A stretch of 64,000 bases of DNA from Macrolepiota albuminosa (Eukaryota; Basidiomycota; Agaricomycetes; Agaricales; Agaricaceae): assembly GCA_027475525.1 (NCBI GenBank), contig JAMWFC010000033.1, positions 558,001 to 622,000 on the forward strand. The letters are read 5' to 3'. Shown here piece after piece: positions 41,766 to 54,040 of the stretch (position 1 is its first letter; every line of letters begins with the position of its first letter). The position numbers and the translations under genes were made by a program. Below the pieces are notes generated by a model. That model was not told the origin of the DNA, ran no database searches, and saw only the letters and a program-made list of their open reading frames with translations.

Positions 41766-44700
41766 ATGTCTGGCCATGTTAGAGCACGAAGGCCGGCCTC
41801 ACCACCTCCAGGGGTCGCGTACGTAGCGCCGGTAGCTTCTCAGCGATTTCCGCATCCTCGGGACGACCATTTAGATGCAGATGCACGGAGAGTGGCGGCG
41901 TCGAAGGGATTTCCACCAGGGAAGAACAAACAATACCCCTCAGGCGGGTTGAGTGTGACGGAGAGCGAGGTCAAGCTATTGTTCGTACTCGTACTCGTGG
42001 CAGCGGGTGTACGGTTATTTCGACTTTCAAGGCCAAATAGTGTTGTGTGAGTCTGCAGACAGCTCTTCTATCTATTGTCTGACAGAAGATAGCTTTGATG
42101 AGGTTCACTTTGGTAAATTTGCCTCGAAATACATCAAAACGCAGTATTTTGTCGACGTGCATCCACCATTAGCAAAATTATTGATTACCCTGGCGGCATT
42201 CGTATTTGGGTACGATGGGCAGTTTGACTTCAAGGAAATCGGAAAGTAAGTACAGAGTTGTGATCTTCAGTACTGGCTAATAAGTACAGAATATACGAAC
42301 GTGTACCATATGTTGCAATGCGTATGGTTCCCGCAACGCTGGGCGTTGCGACTATTCCTCTAGCTTATCTTACCCTGCGTGCACTAGACTGTCGGGCTAC
42401 CACCGCTCTTTTGGTTTCTCTTTTCATCACCTTTGAAAACGGCCTCGTCACTCAGTCGCGTCTAATCCTCCTCGACTCCCCCCTCGTTTTCTTCACAGCA
42501 CTCACAATCTTTTTGTGGATCGGTTTTTGTAACGAAGACAAACACAAGCCTTTTGCTTCGTCCTGGTGGACGTGGCTCATCCTGACTGGATTCTCTCTCG
42601 GTGCAGTCGTGAGCTGCAAGTGGGTTGGTCTATTTACGATTGCCACCGTCGGCATGAGCACGATATCACAATTATGGAACCTACTTGGTGATCTCCGCGT
42701 GCCTCCGAAGTTATTCTTTCGACACTTCATGGCACGGGCAATGTGTCTTATTGTCATTCCGATGGTGTTCTACATGATGATGTTCCAAATCCATTTCCTC
42801 ATTCTCGAGAACTCTGGAGACGGTGATGGATTCATGAGTTCTGAGTTCCAACACACCCTTGGTGGCAGGGGAATGGTAGACACATATGCTGATGTCGGTG
42901 TTGGCTCACAGGTGACAATCCGCCACCTAAACACCCAAGGAGGATACCTTCACTCACACGTCCACACTTACCCCGGCGGAAGCAAACGTTAGTGCTACCT
43001 TGTTTCCCGATGCCAACTACTGAGATTTGCTCGAACAGAACAACAAGTCACTCTTTACCCCCACCGTGATGCAAACAACGACTGGCGCATCTTCAATGCT
43101 TCGGAACAATCGGACACCTTTGACTGGTCCTCCGAACCCCTCTCATACATCACCCAGGGTACCCGCATTAAACTCCAGCACATCTCGACCGAAAAGCACC
43201 TGCACTCACACGACCATCGACCACCTGTTTCCGACGTGGACTTCCAAAACGAAGTTTCCGGCTACGGATTGCCTGGTTTCGCGGGTGACGCGAACGACGA
43301 TTGGTATCTTGAAATCGAGCGCGGCGACAAGCGTGACAGCGAGTCGACAAAGCGTCTCCGCACTCTTCGGACTGTCTTCAGGCTCAGGCATGCACTCACC
43401 GGATGTTATCTTTTCTCGCACAAAGTCAAGCTTCCCGATTGGGGTTTTGAGCAACAGGAAGTGACGTGTAACAAGAATGCTGTTAGGGCTAACTCACTCT
43501 GGTATATCGAGACTGCCCAGCACCCTGCCTGTAAGCTTACATACTATCGTCTTTGAATTTCGTTTATATGCACCTAGTGCCTCCCGATGCTCCAAAGGTC
43601 AATTACAAGCTCCCTGGATTCTTTGGCAAGTTCTTCGAGTTGCAGCAAGTTATGTGGACGACCAACGCGGGACTGACGGATCGCCACACATATGACTCTC
43701 GTCCAGATGCATGGCCGCGCCTTCTCCGCGGAATTGTCAGTCTTATTCCATCCTCTGTCCACTTAGCTTCTAACAACAAGCTGCAGAATTTTTGGGTCAA
43801 GGACCATCGCCAGATTTACCTTATCGGCAATCCCGTAGTATGGTGGTTGAGCACTGCCGCTGTCCTCGTATACGCTGTGGTGCGTGGCTCCCTCATCCTT
43901 CGCGCTCAGCGCGGCTACCGTGACTTTGACAATAGTACGTCGCCCTCCTCTGTTCATCCAGCTTCTACTAATACCGGTCTCCAGCTAAAGTTGTCAAATA
44001 CGACTCCCTATGCGGCTTCTTATTCGTCGGGTGGTTCCTGCACTACTTCCCCTTCTTCATTATGGGCCGTCAACTATTCCTGCATCACTATTTTCCTGCG
44101 TTGTACTTTGCCGTTCTGCTTAGTGGTGCTGTGTTCGACCTCGTGACGTCAACTTTTCGGCCAAAGATTCGCCTGCAGATTGCTGCTGTGCTCATCTTAC
44201 TCGCTATCTGGCAGTTCTCGCGCTTCAGCTCGCTTGCGTATGGTACGCCTTGGACGAAGAGTAAATGCCTCAGTGCCAAGGCGCTCAAGACATGGGACTT
44301 CTCTTGGTGAGTTCACTCTTTCTTCAACGGCGTCATATATACAGCCTCTGAAGGTAACCTTTTTCGATGTAGTAATGACTTCCTCGAAGAGGTACGTGCG
44401 ATATCCTGGGCTCTTGTCACCAGGTAACAAACTGACACTGACCGTCTGTCGTAGTATTCGCAATACAACCATATCGCAGCAACGCCTGTCATTTCACATA
44501 CCCCTGTCGCTCATACAACGGTTGGTGGCGAGGTGGACGGACGCCCGGCGCTCGTAATACCTCACGCAAACGATGACGAACCTCCCAACGCCGATGCCTA
44601 CCTCGCTCAGGCCAACGCGGACGCTGCGCGCCAGGACGGCTTTGACGCGGGCGACGCAGAGACTACCGGCATACGCGGAGAGAACATTCCAGAGCCTGGA

Positions 44701-45051
44701 CGGAACGTGTTTGACCGTCCGGATGCAGGAGCGGATGTGAAGAGTAAATCCGAGGAGAATGTTAAGCAGGAAGCGCTGCCCATGACAACGAAGGAGGTGA
44801 TTGCGGCTGCTGGTGGTGGTGGTGACGTTGGAGTTCTGGGTGTTGCTGCGCCTGTTGTTGGTGGGACGAGTGCGGAGAGGAAGGATGACTTGGTTAAGGA
44901 GAAGGATGTCATGGATGAGGGTATGGAGACCACAACGCACGCTGCGGGAGTTGAGAAGGAGAAGCCTGTTGATGTTAAATTACCCGGAGAGGCAGAGAAT
45001 GAGGTAAAGAACGCTGCTGAGGGATTCCACACTGAAGAGATACGGCGATGA
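41766..45051 (+). CDS. Protein O-mannosyltransferase (PMT family), 8 exons
   Basis: Model: 41766-42046, 42093-42245, 42290-42987, 43039-43530, 43578-43934, 43985-44306, 44373-44391, 44455-45051; 972 aa. It transfers mannose from dolichyl-phosphate-mannose to Ser/Thr of secretory proteins in the ER membrane. Loop 1 keeps the conserved Asp-Glu (VVFDEVHFGKFASKYIK, residues about 94-110), followed by HPPLAKLL and multiple membrane spans (WWTWLILTGFSLGAVVSCKW). Three MIR-type repeats lie in exons 3-4 (GGYLHSHVHTYPGGSKQQQ, IKLQHISTEKHLHSHDH, FRLRHALTGCYLFSHK). The C-terminal spans end at about residue 785. A charged tail of about 190 residues follows and is long for the family. Subfamily (PMT1 or PMT2) was not settled. 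Exon 7 is only 19 nt. Confidence 0.93.
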
Positions 45052-45218
45052 CCTGCATTGGTAAAACCTACATGTAGTTATTTGGACTGGCCTTCTGGAT
45101 CTGTAACTTTGTTTAGGGCTCATAAGCTGCCCCGCATACCAATAGGCCGCTATTCACAAAAATTTCGGAATGTATGAGGTATAATTATCAACTCTCAGAT
45201 ACAAAAGGAGTGATAAAT
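45052..45218. other. Convergent 3' region between PMT and MDH
   Basis: 167 bp separate the two stop codons. It must hold both polyadenylation regions. No clear AATAAA was assigned. Confidence 0.5.
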
Positions 45219-46530
45219 CTAAGCAGCAGCGAAGGCCTTGCCCTTCTCGATGTTCTTCTTCAGTTCGGGCAGGCAAGCTTCGAGGAGTTCCTGTTCCGCA
45301 GGGGTGAGTTCGCCAATAGGGTGGATCTTCTCAACGCCATTAACCTGCGATTGTAATGCATAGTCAGAGAAGAACATTCGGAACTATTAGAAGAAGAAAA
45401 ACGTACGCCGAGCTCGACGTTGGAAGCGAAGAAGTCAACACCCTTGTCGGCGAAGAGGGGGCTCTTAACGAAAGTGGGGGTGACGACACCCTTCTCGCCG
45501 TTCAAACCGCGGAGGAGGGCGTTGGTGAACTTGGCACCGGCGTAAGCCATAGACAGGGTCGCGCTTCCAGCACCATCCTTGGCCTTGACGACCTCGTCAC
45601 CACCGAACTGGATGCGGTGAACGAGTTGAGTGTAGACCTCGCCAGAGATGGCCTTGCCGTGGGCATTTTGGGAGAGGAGGGGGACGATGGTAGGGCCGCT
45701 GTGGCCACCGATGACGGTGACGGCAGTCTCCGAGGTCTGGACTCCGGAGACACCGGCGAGGAAGCGGGTGGCACGGACGACATCGAGGGTGGTGACGCCG
45801 AAGAGGTGGCCGGGCTTGAAGACGCCAGCCTTTTCGAGAGTAGCGGCAACGATGGGGACGGTGGAGTTGACGGGGTTGGAGATGACGAGGATGTGAGCAT
45901 CTGGCGACACGCGGCCGACGGCGGCGGCGAGGTCACGAACGATGGATGCGTTGGTCTGAAATTTAATAAAATTAATAGGAAACTAACGGGATATCAGTTT
46001 GTAAGATAGACATACGTTGAAAAGATCGTCACGGGTCATCTATAAAAACGTTAACAAAGGTTAAAGTTGTCATACCTGCAAAAAACACTCACGCCGGGCT
46101 AAAGAAAACCAGAATTGAGTCCAGGCGCTGATAATAGATAGAATAAAGAAGCCTAACCTTACGGGGGACACCAGCAGGGATAACAACAACCTTGGTACCC
46201 TCAAGGGCTTGGTCGAGCTGGTCAGCGGCGTAACCATTGACCTTGAGAACGCATGTTCCTCAGCAAACTGTCCAGAAAATAAACGCCTGCACGACTCACC
46301 TCGCTAGAAGTGTCAACGTGGCTGACATCGGCAGCAACACCAGGTGCACCACGGATATCGTAAAGGCTCAAAGAGGTCACCAGAGGGTCATTCTTGAGCA
46401 GAAGAGAGAGAGGCTGTCCGATTCCTCCACCAGCGCCGAGCACGGCAACCTTGAAGCTGCGCGAGGCCGACGAGGAGAACAAACGGGAAGAGGGTTGTGC
46501 AAGGGCACGGACAGCAGAGCGGGCGAACAT
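45219..46530 (-). CDS. MDH1: Malate dehydrogenase, mitochondrial (6 exons, one of 6 nt)
   Basis: Model (minus): 46530-46300, 46241-46158, 46098-46093, 46039-46016, 45955-45407, 45344-45219; 339 aa. It interconverts malate and oxaloacetate with NAD in the TCA cycle. The first ~25 residues ([20 protein letters not shown]) form a mitochondrial presequence. GAGGGIGQP (residues 32-40) is the NAD loop. PAGVPRK + PG + MTRDDLFN carries the substrate-binding arginines. [11 protein letters not shown] and [11 protein letters not shown] (catalytic His) are intact. The residues PG come from a 6-nt exon (CCCGGC, 46093-46098) between a 59-bp and a 53-bp intron. Length is normal for the family. Confidence 0.96.
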
Positions 46531-46684
46531 CCTTTTAGTTTTTAGTAGAGGTGAGAGTTAACTGTAAAGAAAACTTGGCTGCCATTCCGTTCAAGTCCGA
46601 TCCGACGTGAGTCCGCCACGTGGTCTCGTGCCGGTCGGTTCCCGGTAGGCAGCCCGTGTTTTTCTCAAGTTTCCCCTGAACGCT
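46531..46684. promoter_or_regulatory. Divergent promoter region, MDH / cyclin C
   Basis: 154 bp separate the two ATG codons, so both genes must start transcription inside this stretch or use very short leaders. It is GC-rich with GTCCGATCCGACGTGAGTCCG-type sequence near 46597; no TATA box was assigned. Confidence 0.6.
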
Positions 46685-48357
46685 ATGGCTACAGACTTCT
46701 GGTCAAGTTCGCATCAGTGAGATAAAGAAGCGCCTCATCTGGATCCAACTTATATGGAATGTTTGGCTGTTAGTAAACGATGGATAGTTGACCGCGCAAC
46801 ATTGAAAGAGGCTCGGCAAGACGACCTGCAATACGTTGATGACCCCGATCATTTGGATTTTCTCGCAATTTACTTTGGGAACGGTGAGTGGACAAGTTCT
46901 AAGTGTCTGGCCGTAAAATTTGGAGAACAAAAATATTCCTGAGTTTTCTTCACGAAATGAGATCGTACATGAAACTACAATGCTAAGCCCTAGACATGGC
47001 TTCAAGTTTCCATCTCAGAGTCCTATCGCAATGTCATACTGCTGGGCAATAATTAACCATCCCATCAATTGTCTGAATTCTGCCCAGGAACTAACCAGCT
47101 TTCAGCCATATCTAAACTTGGGAAGAAACTTGGATTGCGGCAACGAGCCATTGCAACTGCCTCAGTGTTCTTTCGACGATTCTATTTAAAAAATGCGTAC
47201 TGTGAAACAGATCCTTTCATGGTGATCGCCGCTTGTTGTTATGTCGCTGCAAAGGCGGAGGAGTCTCCTGTTCATGTCAAGAATGTGGTCACGGAATCAA
47301 GAGCTTTATTCAGTCGTAAGTCTCTGCAGCTTCGGGTTATGGGCGAGTAAAAATCAATGTACCGTCTAGAGGAAGCTTACAGTGCCAAGTACTTCCCATC
47401 CGACCATACGAAATTGGCGGAAATGGAATTTTACCTGGTAGATGATCTGGAATGTGACCTCGTGGTTTTTCATCCCTACCGCACTCTCCTCACACTCTGC
47501 AGGAAGGAAACAGCGGAGTCTGCGTCTCTTTTTGGCTCTGGCTCTGAGGAGGGTGAAGCGGACGAGGTAGGCACTGGCATTGACGAGGGTCCAAGATACT
47601 GGGGGACCGGAGAGGGGCAGCTTGAGCTCACAGAAAACGCACTACAAACCGCTTGGTATATCCATAGTCTTCATTCCTCCCGAAGCCCAATAGTCACTAA
47701 CTCTACTTAACCAAAAGGTTCATCATAAACGACACATATCGCTCCGACCTATGTCTGCTCCACCCGCCGCACATCATCGCCATCGCCGCATTGTACCTAA
47801 CATTCGTCATCCACAGTCCCTCGGAAAACACACCCAGCTCTCTCTCTGCCGGCGTCTCCGCACCCGCGCCCGCACCTGCAACGCACCCTCCACCCGCACC
47901 CCAACTGCGGCGGTCATCACGGCAGCACCCCCCGCCGCCCGAGGACACGAAACCCGAGAGCAAATCCCAAGACCCAATCTCCTTCTTCGCAGAGCTGAAC
48001 GTTTCCCTCCCGCTCGTCGCAACCGTCGCCCAGGAGATTATCTCCCTCTACACGCTCTGGGAGCGGTACAAAGAGAACGGAACGGGTAAAGGACAGGGAC
48101 AGTCGCCATTGTCCGCGGCTAATAGCAGCGGAGTCGCCAGTCCGGCGAAGCGGTCGGTTGCTGGGAGTCGGGTCAGTACTCCGATGGATATGGAGGAGAC
48201 GGAGGGGTATAGTGAGGAGGAGTATGTGACGCCTAGGTTTTTGTCGAAGTTGTTGTTGAGGATGAGGGAGGCGAGGTTGGGTGAAATGACGCATCCCATG
48301 GGCGGGAGAATGGTTGTGGTTAATAAAATGTTGGAGAGGACCCAGGCGGCGGGGTAA
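46685..48357 (+). CDS. SSN8: Cyclin C, Mediator kinase-module subunit (5 exons)
   Basis: Model: 46685-46716, 46774-46883, 47088-47315, 47370-47655, 47718-48357; 431 aa. It partners the Cdk8-type kinase of Mediator and regulates RNA polymerase II genes in the nucleus. The N-terminus MATDFWSSSH + KRWIVDRATLKEAR is the family signature. The cyclin box follows with LGKKLGLRQRAIATASVFFR, RFYLKNAYCETDPFMVIAAC, EFYLVDDLECDLVVFHPYRT and NDTYRSDLCLLHPPHIIAIA. Two extensions are unusual in length: an acidic insert in exon 4 (GSEEGEADEVGTGIDEG) and a Pro/Ala-rich segment after the second cyclin fold (SAGVSAPAPAPATHPPPAP). Intron 2 (204 bp) is longer than its neighbours. Confidence 0.92.
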
Positions 48358-49512
48358 ATTGGGAGATTAGTGATGAAAGTGAGGTCTTCGCTAGATTGTG
48401 GCTAGTTGCTTGGTATGCGAGGTAAAAATCGCGTCTAACGAACTGTACGGATATTAATTGGATAAATCATATGGGACCACTCATTCTGCCATGACAAAAC
48501 TATTCGGGAGTGTAGAAATTAGGTCAAGGTATACTCCACAATGTAATATTGCGCAGCGAGAAAGAAGTAAAAGAACTAACCGAACGGAATGCATGGATCA
48601 AGAAAGAATGTACAACTAGTGTCGTAGTATTAACTCACCCTCAGCTCAATGTATAATCGACTGAGGGTGTGGTAGGCGTATGACGGTATATATAGATAGC
48701 GGCAACAATGATGTCAGGTCAGATGAATGGCCCGAGTGCACTGTAAGGACGAGTTTTAATATCATATTAGGCTTGCACGTTCCAGGTTTCCTGTATGCAC
48801 AACCGTTGGTCAGTTTGCTTCCTTTCCGTGCAAGTGAGGCGGTGATCTGTGAAGACGAAATACAGTTCTATCATGGTGAGTTAGCAGAGCGCGGGCTTGG
48901 ATCACCTCCATGGGCTGATGCGAAGTGGAAGAAAGACGCCAGTCAATTTATCGGGACTGTGTGTGACTGACTAAACCTGCCCATCGATGCATATTTTGCG
49001 TCTAGCAGCAAGTACCTGGATTAATGTTTCTCCCTCAGCCGGTTAGAGTTGACTGTGGTCGTTCATTGGATTGAAGTCGACCATTTGTACATTTGAAGGC
49101 TACATGGATTTCAGTGTCGAGGATCTCTGGGTGACACTAGATATTTAGTTACTCTACCTGTTCGTATGTTTTCATCACTTACTGTCTAACACTTTAGTGT
49201 TCATTATCATTTAGGTGCAAGTACCATTGTTACTACTCAACATGCTTACTCGTCGTTACCTTGTGCTCTCCGTACATTGAATACACTGGTGTTGCCCGTT
49301 TTTCCTGAGATCTTCCCTGCTCAGCAGATAGAGCCTGAATGGTAGCCGATAGTCCAGCATACTGGGTTAGAACCGAGCTTTCGAATTTCCTCATATAGTA
49401 ACAGATAATATCAAGTCACTTCTTTCAAGATAAGATCAGTTGTCCATCATTACAAACTCTCGCCTTCTATCTCGAAGAATGCCGACGCTCTCTTCCTGTT
49501 CCTGTTCTATTC
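48358..49512. other. Intergenic, one unsupported small ORF
   Basis: A plus-strand frame at 48680-48970 (96 codons) has no recognisable motif. Nothing else is seen. Confidence 0.35.
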
Positions 49513-51968
49513 ATGTCATCGCCCATGTCCTCAATGCTAAGATTCCATAAAACTACCACACTGAGCAGTTTTGTATTACTTGCAGCTCTTATTGTAACTT
49601 CAACGTTCTTGCTCTCTCACGCTGCTTTTTCTCGAGCTGTTGAAGAACTTATCGTTCATTACTCTGGTCAACGCGCTGCCTTCAAAGCGCCTAGCATAGA
49701 GAACAAATTTTCTTGGGATGCGGTGAGCTCTGCTCAACGTCCGTTCATTGACCTTGAATTGATTCAATTCTAATGAACAGATTGAACCATCAGAAACTCT
49801 CGTATGGGATCTATGCTATGAGAAGCTCCAATGTGCTCGTCTGATGGTACTTCAATACCTTTCTGTCATAGAACACTAAGTACGTGCACAGTCTTGACAG
49901 CTGATCTCAGGTACCCTTGAACTACTCCAATCCAACTGGAGGGCAAGCAGCAATCGCTCTCACGCGTTTTCCATCGTCTTTGCCGCAAGGCTCCCCCGAC
50001 TATCGTGGCCCCATCCTAATCAATCCGGGTGGTCCCGGAGGGAGTGGGGTTGAATTTATTCTCCGTGTTGGGGAGCTCCTTTCTACTGTCATCGGTCCAC
50101 AATTTGATATCCTTGGCTTTGATCCTAGAGGTATGACTTCACGTGTCAGTCTCCATGCGTTGATATTCAGTGCGCTCGTTGATTCCAGGCGTCGGGCACT
50201 CAACACCTGGTGCCTCGTTCTTTGAGAGTGCAGTAGAACGAGAGCTTTGGAGTGGCATCTCTGATGGCTTTCAAGTTATCAATGCGTCGTCGGGTGGTCT
50301 AGCACGAGCATGGGCTAATGCAGCGATCAATGGGCAGCTAGCATGGGAGAGACAGCCAGAGATTTTGGGTCACATCAACACGGACCAGACTGCTAGGGAC
50401 ATGCTCAGCATCGTGAAGGCACATGGGAGAGAAAAGTTGTTATATTGGGGTTTCTCGTTTGTCCTTTAGTTTAAAATTTTGGAGCGAGCACGTTTATGGT
50501 TGACTTAGATATGGGAGTGTTCTTGGAGCTACCTTTGCTTCTATGTTCCCTGTGCGTGAGGTTCTCTTTCCTTTGTCTTGAATCGTGCTCATACGAAACC
50601 TTCAACAGAACAACATTGAGCGCTTGGTTATCGATGGAGTCGTGGACATCGAGAATTATTACCAAAGTAAGTTTCTAGATAAAATTCACTCCAAAATGAC
50701 CTCAAAAACTACCATTTGCTTGCTTGCTTCCTACCTACAGCCCTCTGGTCTACTAATTTGATCGACACTTACAAGACCATGGACTACTTCTTTACCTCCT
50801 GCCATGCTGCAGGACCTGATATATGTCATTTTTACGCGTCTACTCCGGACTTGATTGCTGCAAACCTGACTAGATTGTACGAAACTGTTAAGGCACGTCC
50901 TTTACCTGTACGTACTGCAACATCCTACGGACTTGTGGACTATACCCGCCTGCGCACGACCATCTTTTCTTCCCTGTACAAGCCGTGGGCTGCATATCCC
51001 ACCCTTGCTACCGCTCTCGCGGCGCTTGCGCAAGGAGATGGTGCACCTTTGTTTTCAATGTATGATCTTCCGAAGTTCCAATGTGATTGTAGCGCGGATG
51101 GAGAGAACTCTCGGTTTGGAAAAGATGCGCAGACCACCATCATGTGTAACGACGGTGATCCCATATCAAGCAAATTTGAGGACCTCGAAGAGTACTTCCA
51201 GGACGTGATGAAGAAGTCGGAATGGTTCGAACTTTGGGCAGACATTAGAACGCGCTGCACGTGAGTCCCAACATAGTCGTTGATGCAGAGCCGTCATAGA
51301 TTCTAATCTTCTCGTAGGGGGTGGCCACACAAGCCAAAAACTCGCTTCAGAGGCATGCACTATTTGAATACTCATTGACTACAATCGTGTCTTACAGGTT
51401 TCAAAGGTCCATTCAAGGCTAATACGAGCTTCCCGATCCTGGTTATAGGAAATACAGCGGGTATTGTAACTGTTGTCATAATACATCTTCTCTGTTCATT
51501 CATAACTTTACTTTAGATCCGGTGACACCCTTGTGGGCGTAAGCAATCTTGCTTCTCTTCTTTCACAGTGAACCGAAGGTTCATTACAGGGCTAAGAAAA
51601 CGGCTGTGGGGTTCCCTTCCTCCGTGGTCTTGACACAAGACTCACCTGGGGTATGCGGCTCAACTTCATTCGGCTCTGGGATTAATGTCTTTAAATAGCA
51701 TTGTTCACTTGCTGCGCCCTCCGTCTGCACGTCCACGCATATCCGCGATTACTTCGTGAAAGGGACAATGCCGATACCGGGCACGATATGTCCGGTTATC
51801 GGGACCCCATTCTTACCCTTGGACAAACCGACAATTTCCACCGAACAGCAGACCATCCTGGGCGACACTTACGAGTCACCAAGGCGAACCTTGACCATGA
51901 AGGAACATGCCATGTATGATGTTCTGAGGAAGCTCAGTACATTCTATTATATCCAGCCCTGGTATTAG
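49513..51968 (+). CDS. Secreted alpha/beta hydrolase, TAP-like (peptidase S33 type), 12 exons
   Basis: Model: 49513-49722, 49781-49846, 49911-50130, 50189-50456, 50509-50551, 50609-50666, 50741-51260, 51318-51352, 51407-51460, 51517-51538, 51590-51650, 51699-51968; 608 aa. A hydrophobic segment at residues 18-38 (SSFVLLAALIVTSTFLLSHA) is a signal peptide or anchor. The fold shows VPLNYSNPTGG, ILINPGGPGGSG (oxyanion loop) and FDILGFDPRG. The nucleophile elbow YWGFS + YGSVLGATFASMFP is split by an intron inside the serine codon. Asp is in VIGNTA + DPVTPLW and His in LTQDSPG + HCSLAAPS. Relatives release tripeptides or N-terminal residues from peptides. The intron at 51353-51406 begins GC. Confidence 0.93.
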
Positions 51969-53327
51969 AGATATGTGCTTGGCTGAAAATCCCAAGAATG
52001 TCTGTGTAACTTCAATTTATTTGCTGACCATATGGAATTTTAATTTCGCTATCTTGTATACCCAATCCTCTCGATTCATGGTCAAATTTCCCACTAGCTC
52101 ATAGTCGACGCACAATTGCTGCGTGATACGGTCCCTGTCCATCCGCGTCTTAATGCCGGTGTGGAAGCATGAATCACGTCTCAAAACTACCACTGTTGAA
52201 AGGGATTAGACATTGCCATGGGTGACATCCGACGTTCTATCTCCTTACTTTACGACTCTCTACTCTAATGTATTACACTGTCAGAGGTCGGGGTGCGGCC
52301 GGCGAGGAGGTGCATAGCATACATTACGTAATTACGTAAACTACGTGGGTGCTGCTGTCGTCGGCTAATACAGTCTTTGTCGCGATCGTCTTCCATCGGG
52401 CAGCGTTCCCATTTCCACGGTCTCTACTTTTGTCCTCCATGGTCAAGTCCCTATGTTTGACATTATTCAGATTCCATGGTTTCAATCACCAATTGTCTTT
52501 GAAATTTATGCAATCAAGTTCATCTCAAACAGTGATGGTACTGAAGCATTTGATTTTATTCAAGGAAAAACTCATCAAATGCAGAGTGGGTTACAATCAA
52601 TTCCTCCAATCCCTCCGTTTCTCCGATTGAGCCATCTTAGTGGGAAGCTTGTCAAAGGCAAGTCTGTGAATTAATACGAAATCTTAGTTTCTTGATGTCC
52701 GACACGATGCGTGTAAAACGACTATAATTGACTCTCTTCATGTCAGATTACAAGAGGATGGATCCTTTGGTCTATACTCACACCGCCAGTTAATTCGACT
52801 TATCGCCTTCTGCTATCCGTCATGAAAAATTCTGCTTGCGAAATCCTCTGGACTCGTTGTTCTTGCTTTAATCTTATTCTGTTGATCTGCGAGCTGCGGC
52901 ACATAAGAAGTCCATGTCGATCCTCTAAAGCGCGTCTCATCCAATACACCTTGACGCTTTCTACAAGGCATTGATGTACTTGTTTTTCCTGTTCTAAGTT
53001 TGTGTCTCTCTTCATCTTTGCAATGTACCACGCTATACATATCCACGTTTTCGATCAAAATGTCCATTGAAGTGCCAATTTTTCATGAATGGTAGACAAT
53101 ACATGCTGTTTATAATCATGTCAAACAGTTTGGTATACCTTATGGCTATCATGGCTCCACACAAAAATGATCACGGCTGCACCCTGAAAGATCGAGGCGC
53201 CCTCCCGCAAGAAAGCAGTTGACACAGGGCTGGGACAGACCCCGATGTCGGTTTTTTCAACCCCCGAAGACCTTAAATAACCCTGCACCAGAGTAGAGGG
53301 TCATTGTGGTTGACATCGATCTTTATT
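51969..53327. other. No supported gene
   Basis: Two overlapping plus frames at 52349-52674 and minus frames at 52800-53067 have no recognisable motif. Confidence 0.35.
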
Positions 53328-54040
53328 ATGGCCCAACTTGATCACGTTCAACACGACCAAAGCTCCCTGTGCACAAGTCAACATGCAATGTCCTCGTCTA
53401 CTGGTGAACCACCTTTGACGCTCGAGGCCCTTCGGGTACGCAGTTTCCACATTTTACATTTATTTTCTTTCATCTGTGGAGACTCCTTCACGGCTGGTTT
53501 TTGATAGACAGACTCTGGGAACTGATCAAACTGTCTTCTTCATTCAGACCTTTCTCATGGCCGCTCAGGACACCATTATCGCAAAGACCACTGTAGCAAT
53601 AGCCGCTGCACAGGCGGATCTACGAGAATACATCAAGGACGAGTTTGCAGCGCTCGAAACCCGTGTTATCCTTGCCGAGAAGCGGTGAGTCTCCATATTT
53701 CAAATGATTCTGCTATCTCATTCTGACTTTCGTTCTTCCTGGCAGGCTTGAACGCTTCCCCCTCCAGCTTTGCAACTCAAGGATGCCGTTTAACTCTCCT
53801 CTCCAGTACCCAGCGGGTATGCAGATAGTCAAAGGCATGCCGATCCACAAACGAGATATTTTTAACCTGCTTGGTATGGGTGTCTTATCATCGTCGTGCT
53901 TATAAGCCTTACTTGGAGAATGTGAACCAGAATCGGATTGTATGTTGACAGCTCAGGTTTTGGAGCTTCCAGAACTTCCAGGAGAGCCAACGGTAGTACA
54001 ACGGCGCGCTCAGATTGGAGAGTTTCTAGGTGTTATGTGA
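53328..54040 (+). CDS. Small coiled-coil protein, unknown (4 exons, 153 aa)
   Basis: Model: 53328-53435, 53548-53684, 53746-53873, 53952-54040. Donors are GTACGC, GTGAGT and GTATGG, all acceptors AG, total 462 bp. A second start (MSSSTGEPPLTLEALR) lies about 60 bp into exon 1. Residues about 37-85 (AQDTIIAKTTVAIAAAQADL, EYIKDEFAALETRVILAEKR) form an amphipathic helix likely to be a coiled coil. It is followed by LQLCNSRMPFNSPLQYPAGM and a C-terminal helix (VVQRRAQIGEFLGVM). No family or function was recognised. The frame is kept through all three introns, which supports a real gene or recent pseudogene. Confidence 0.55.
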
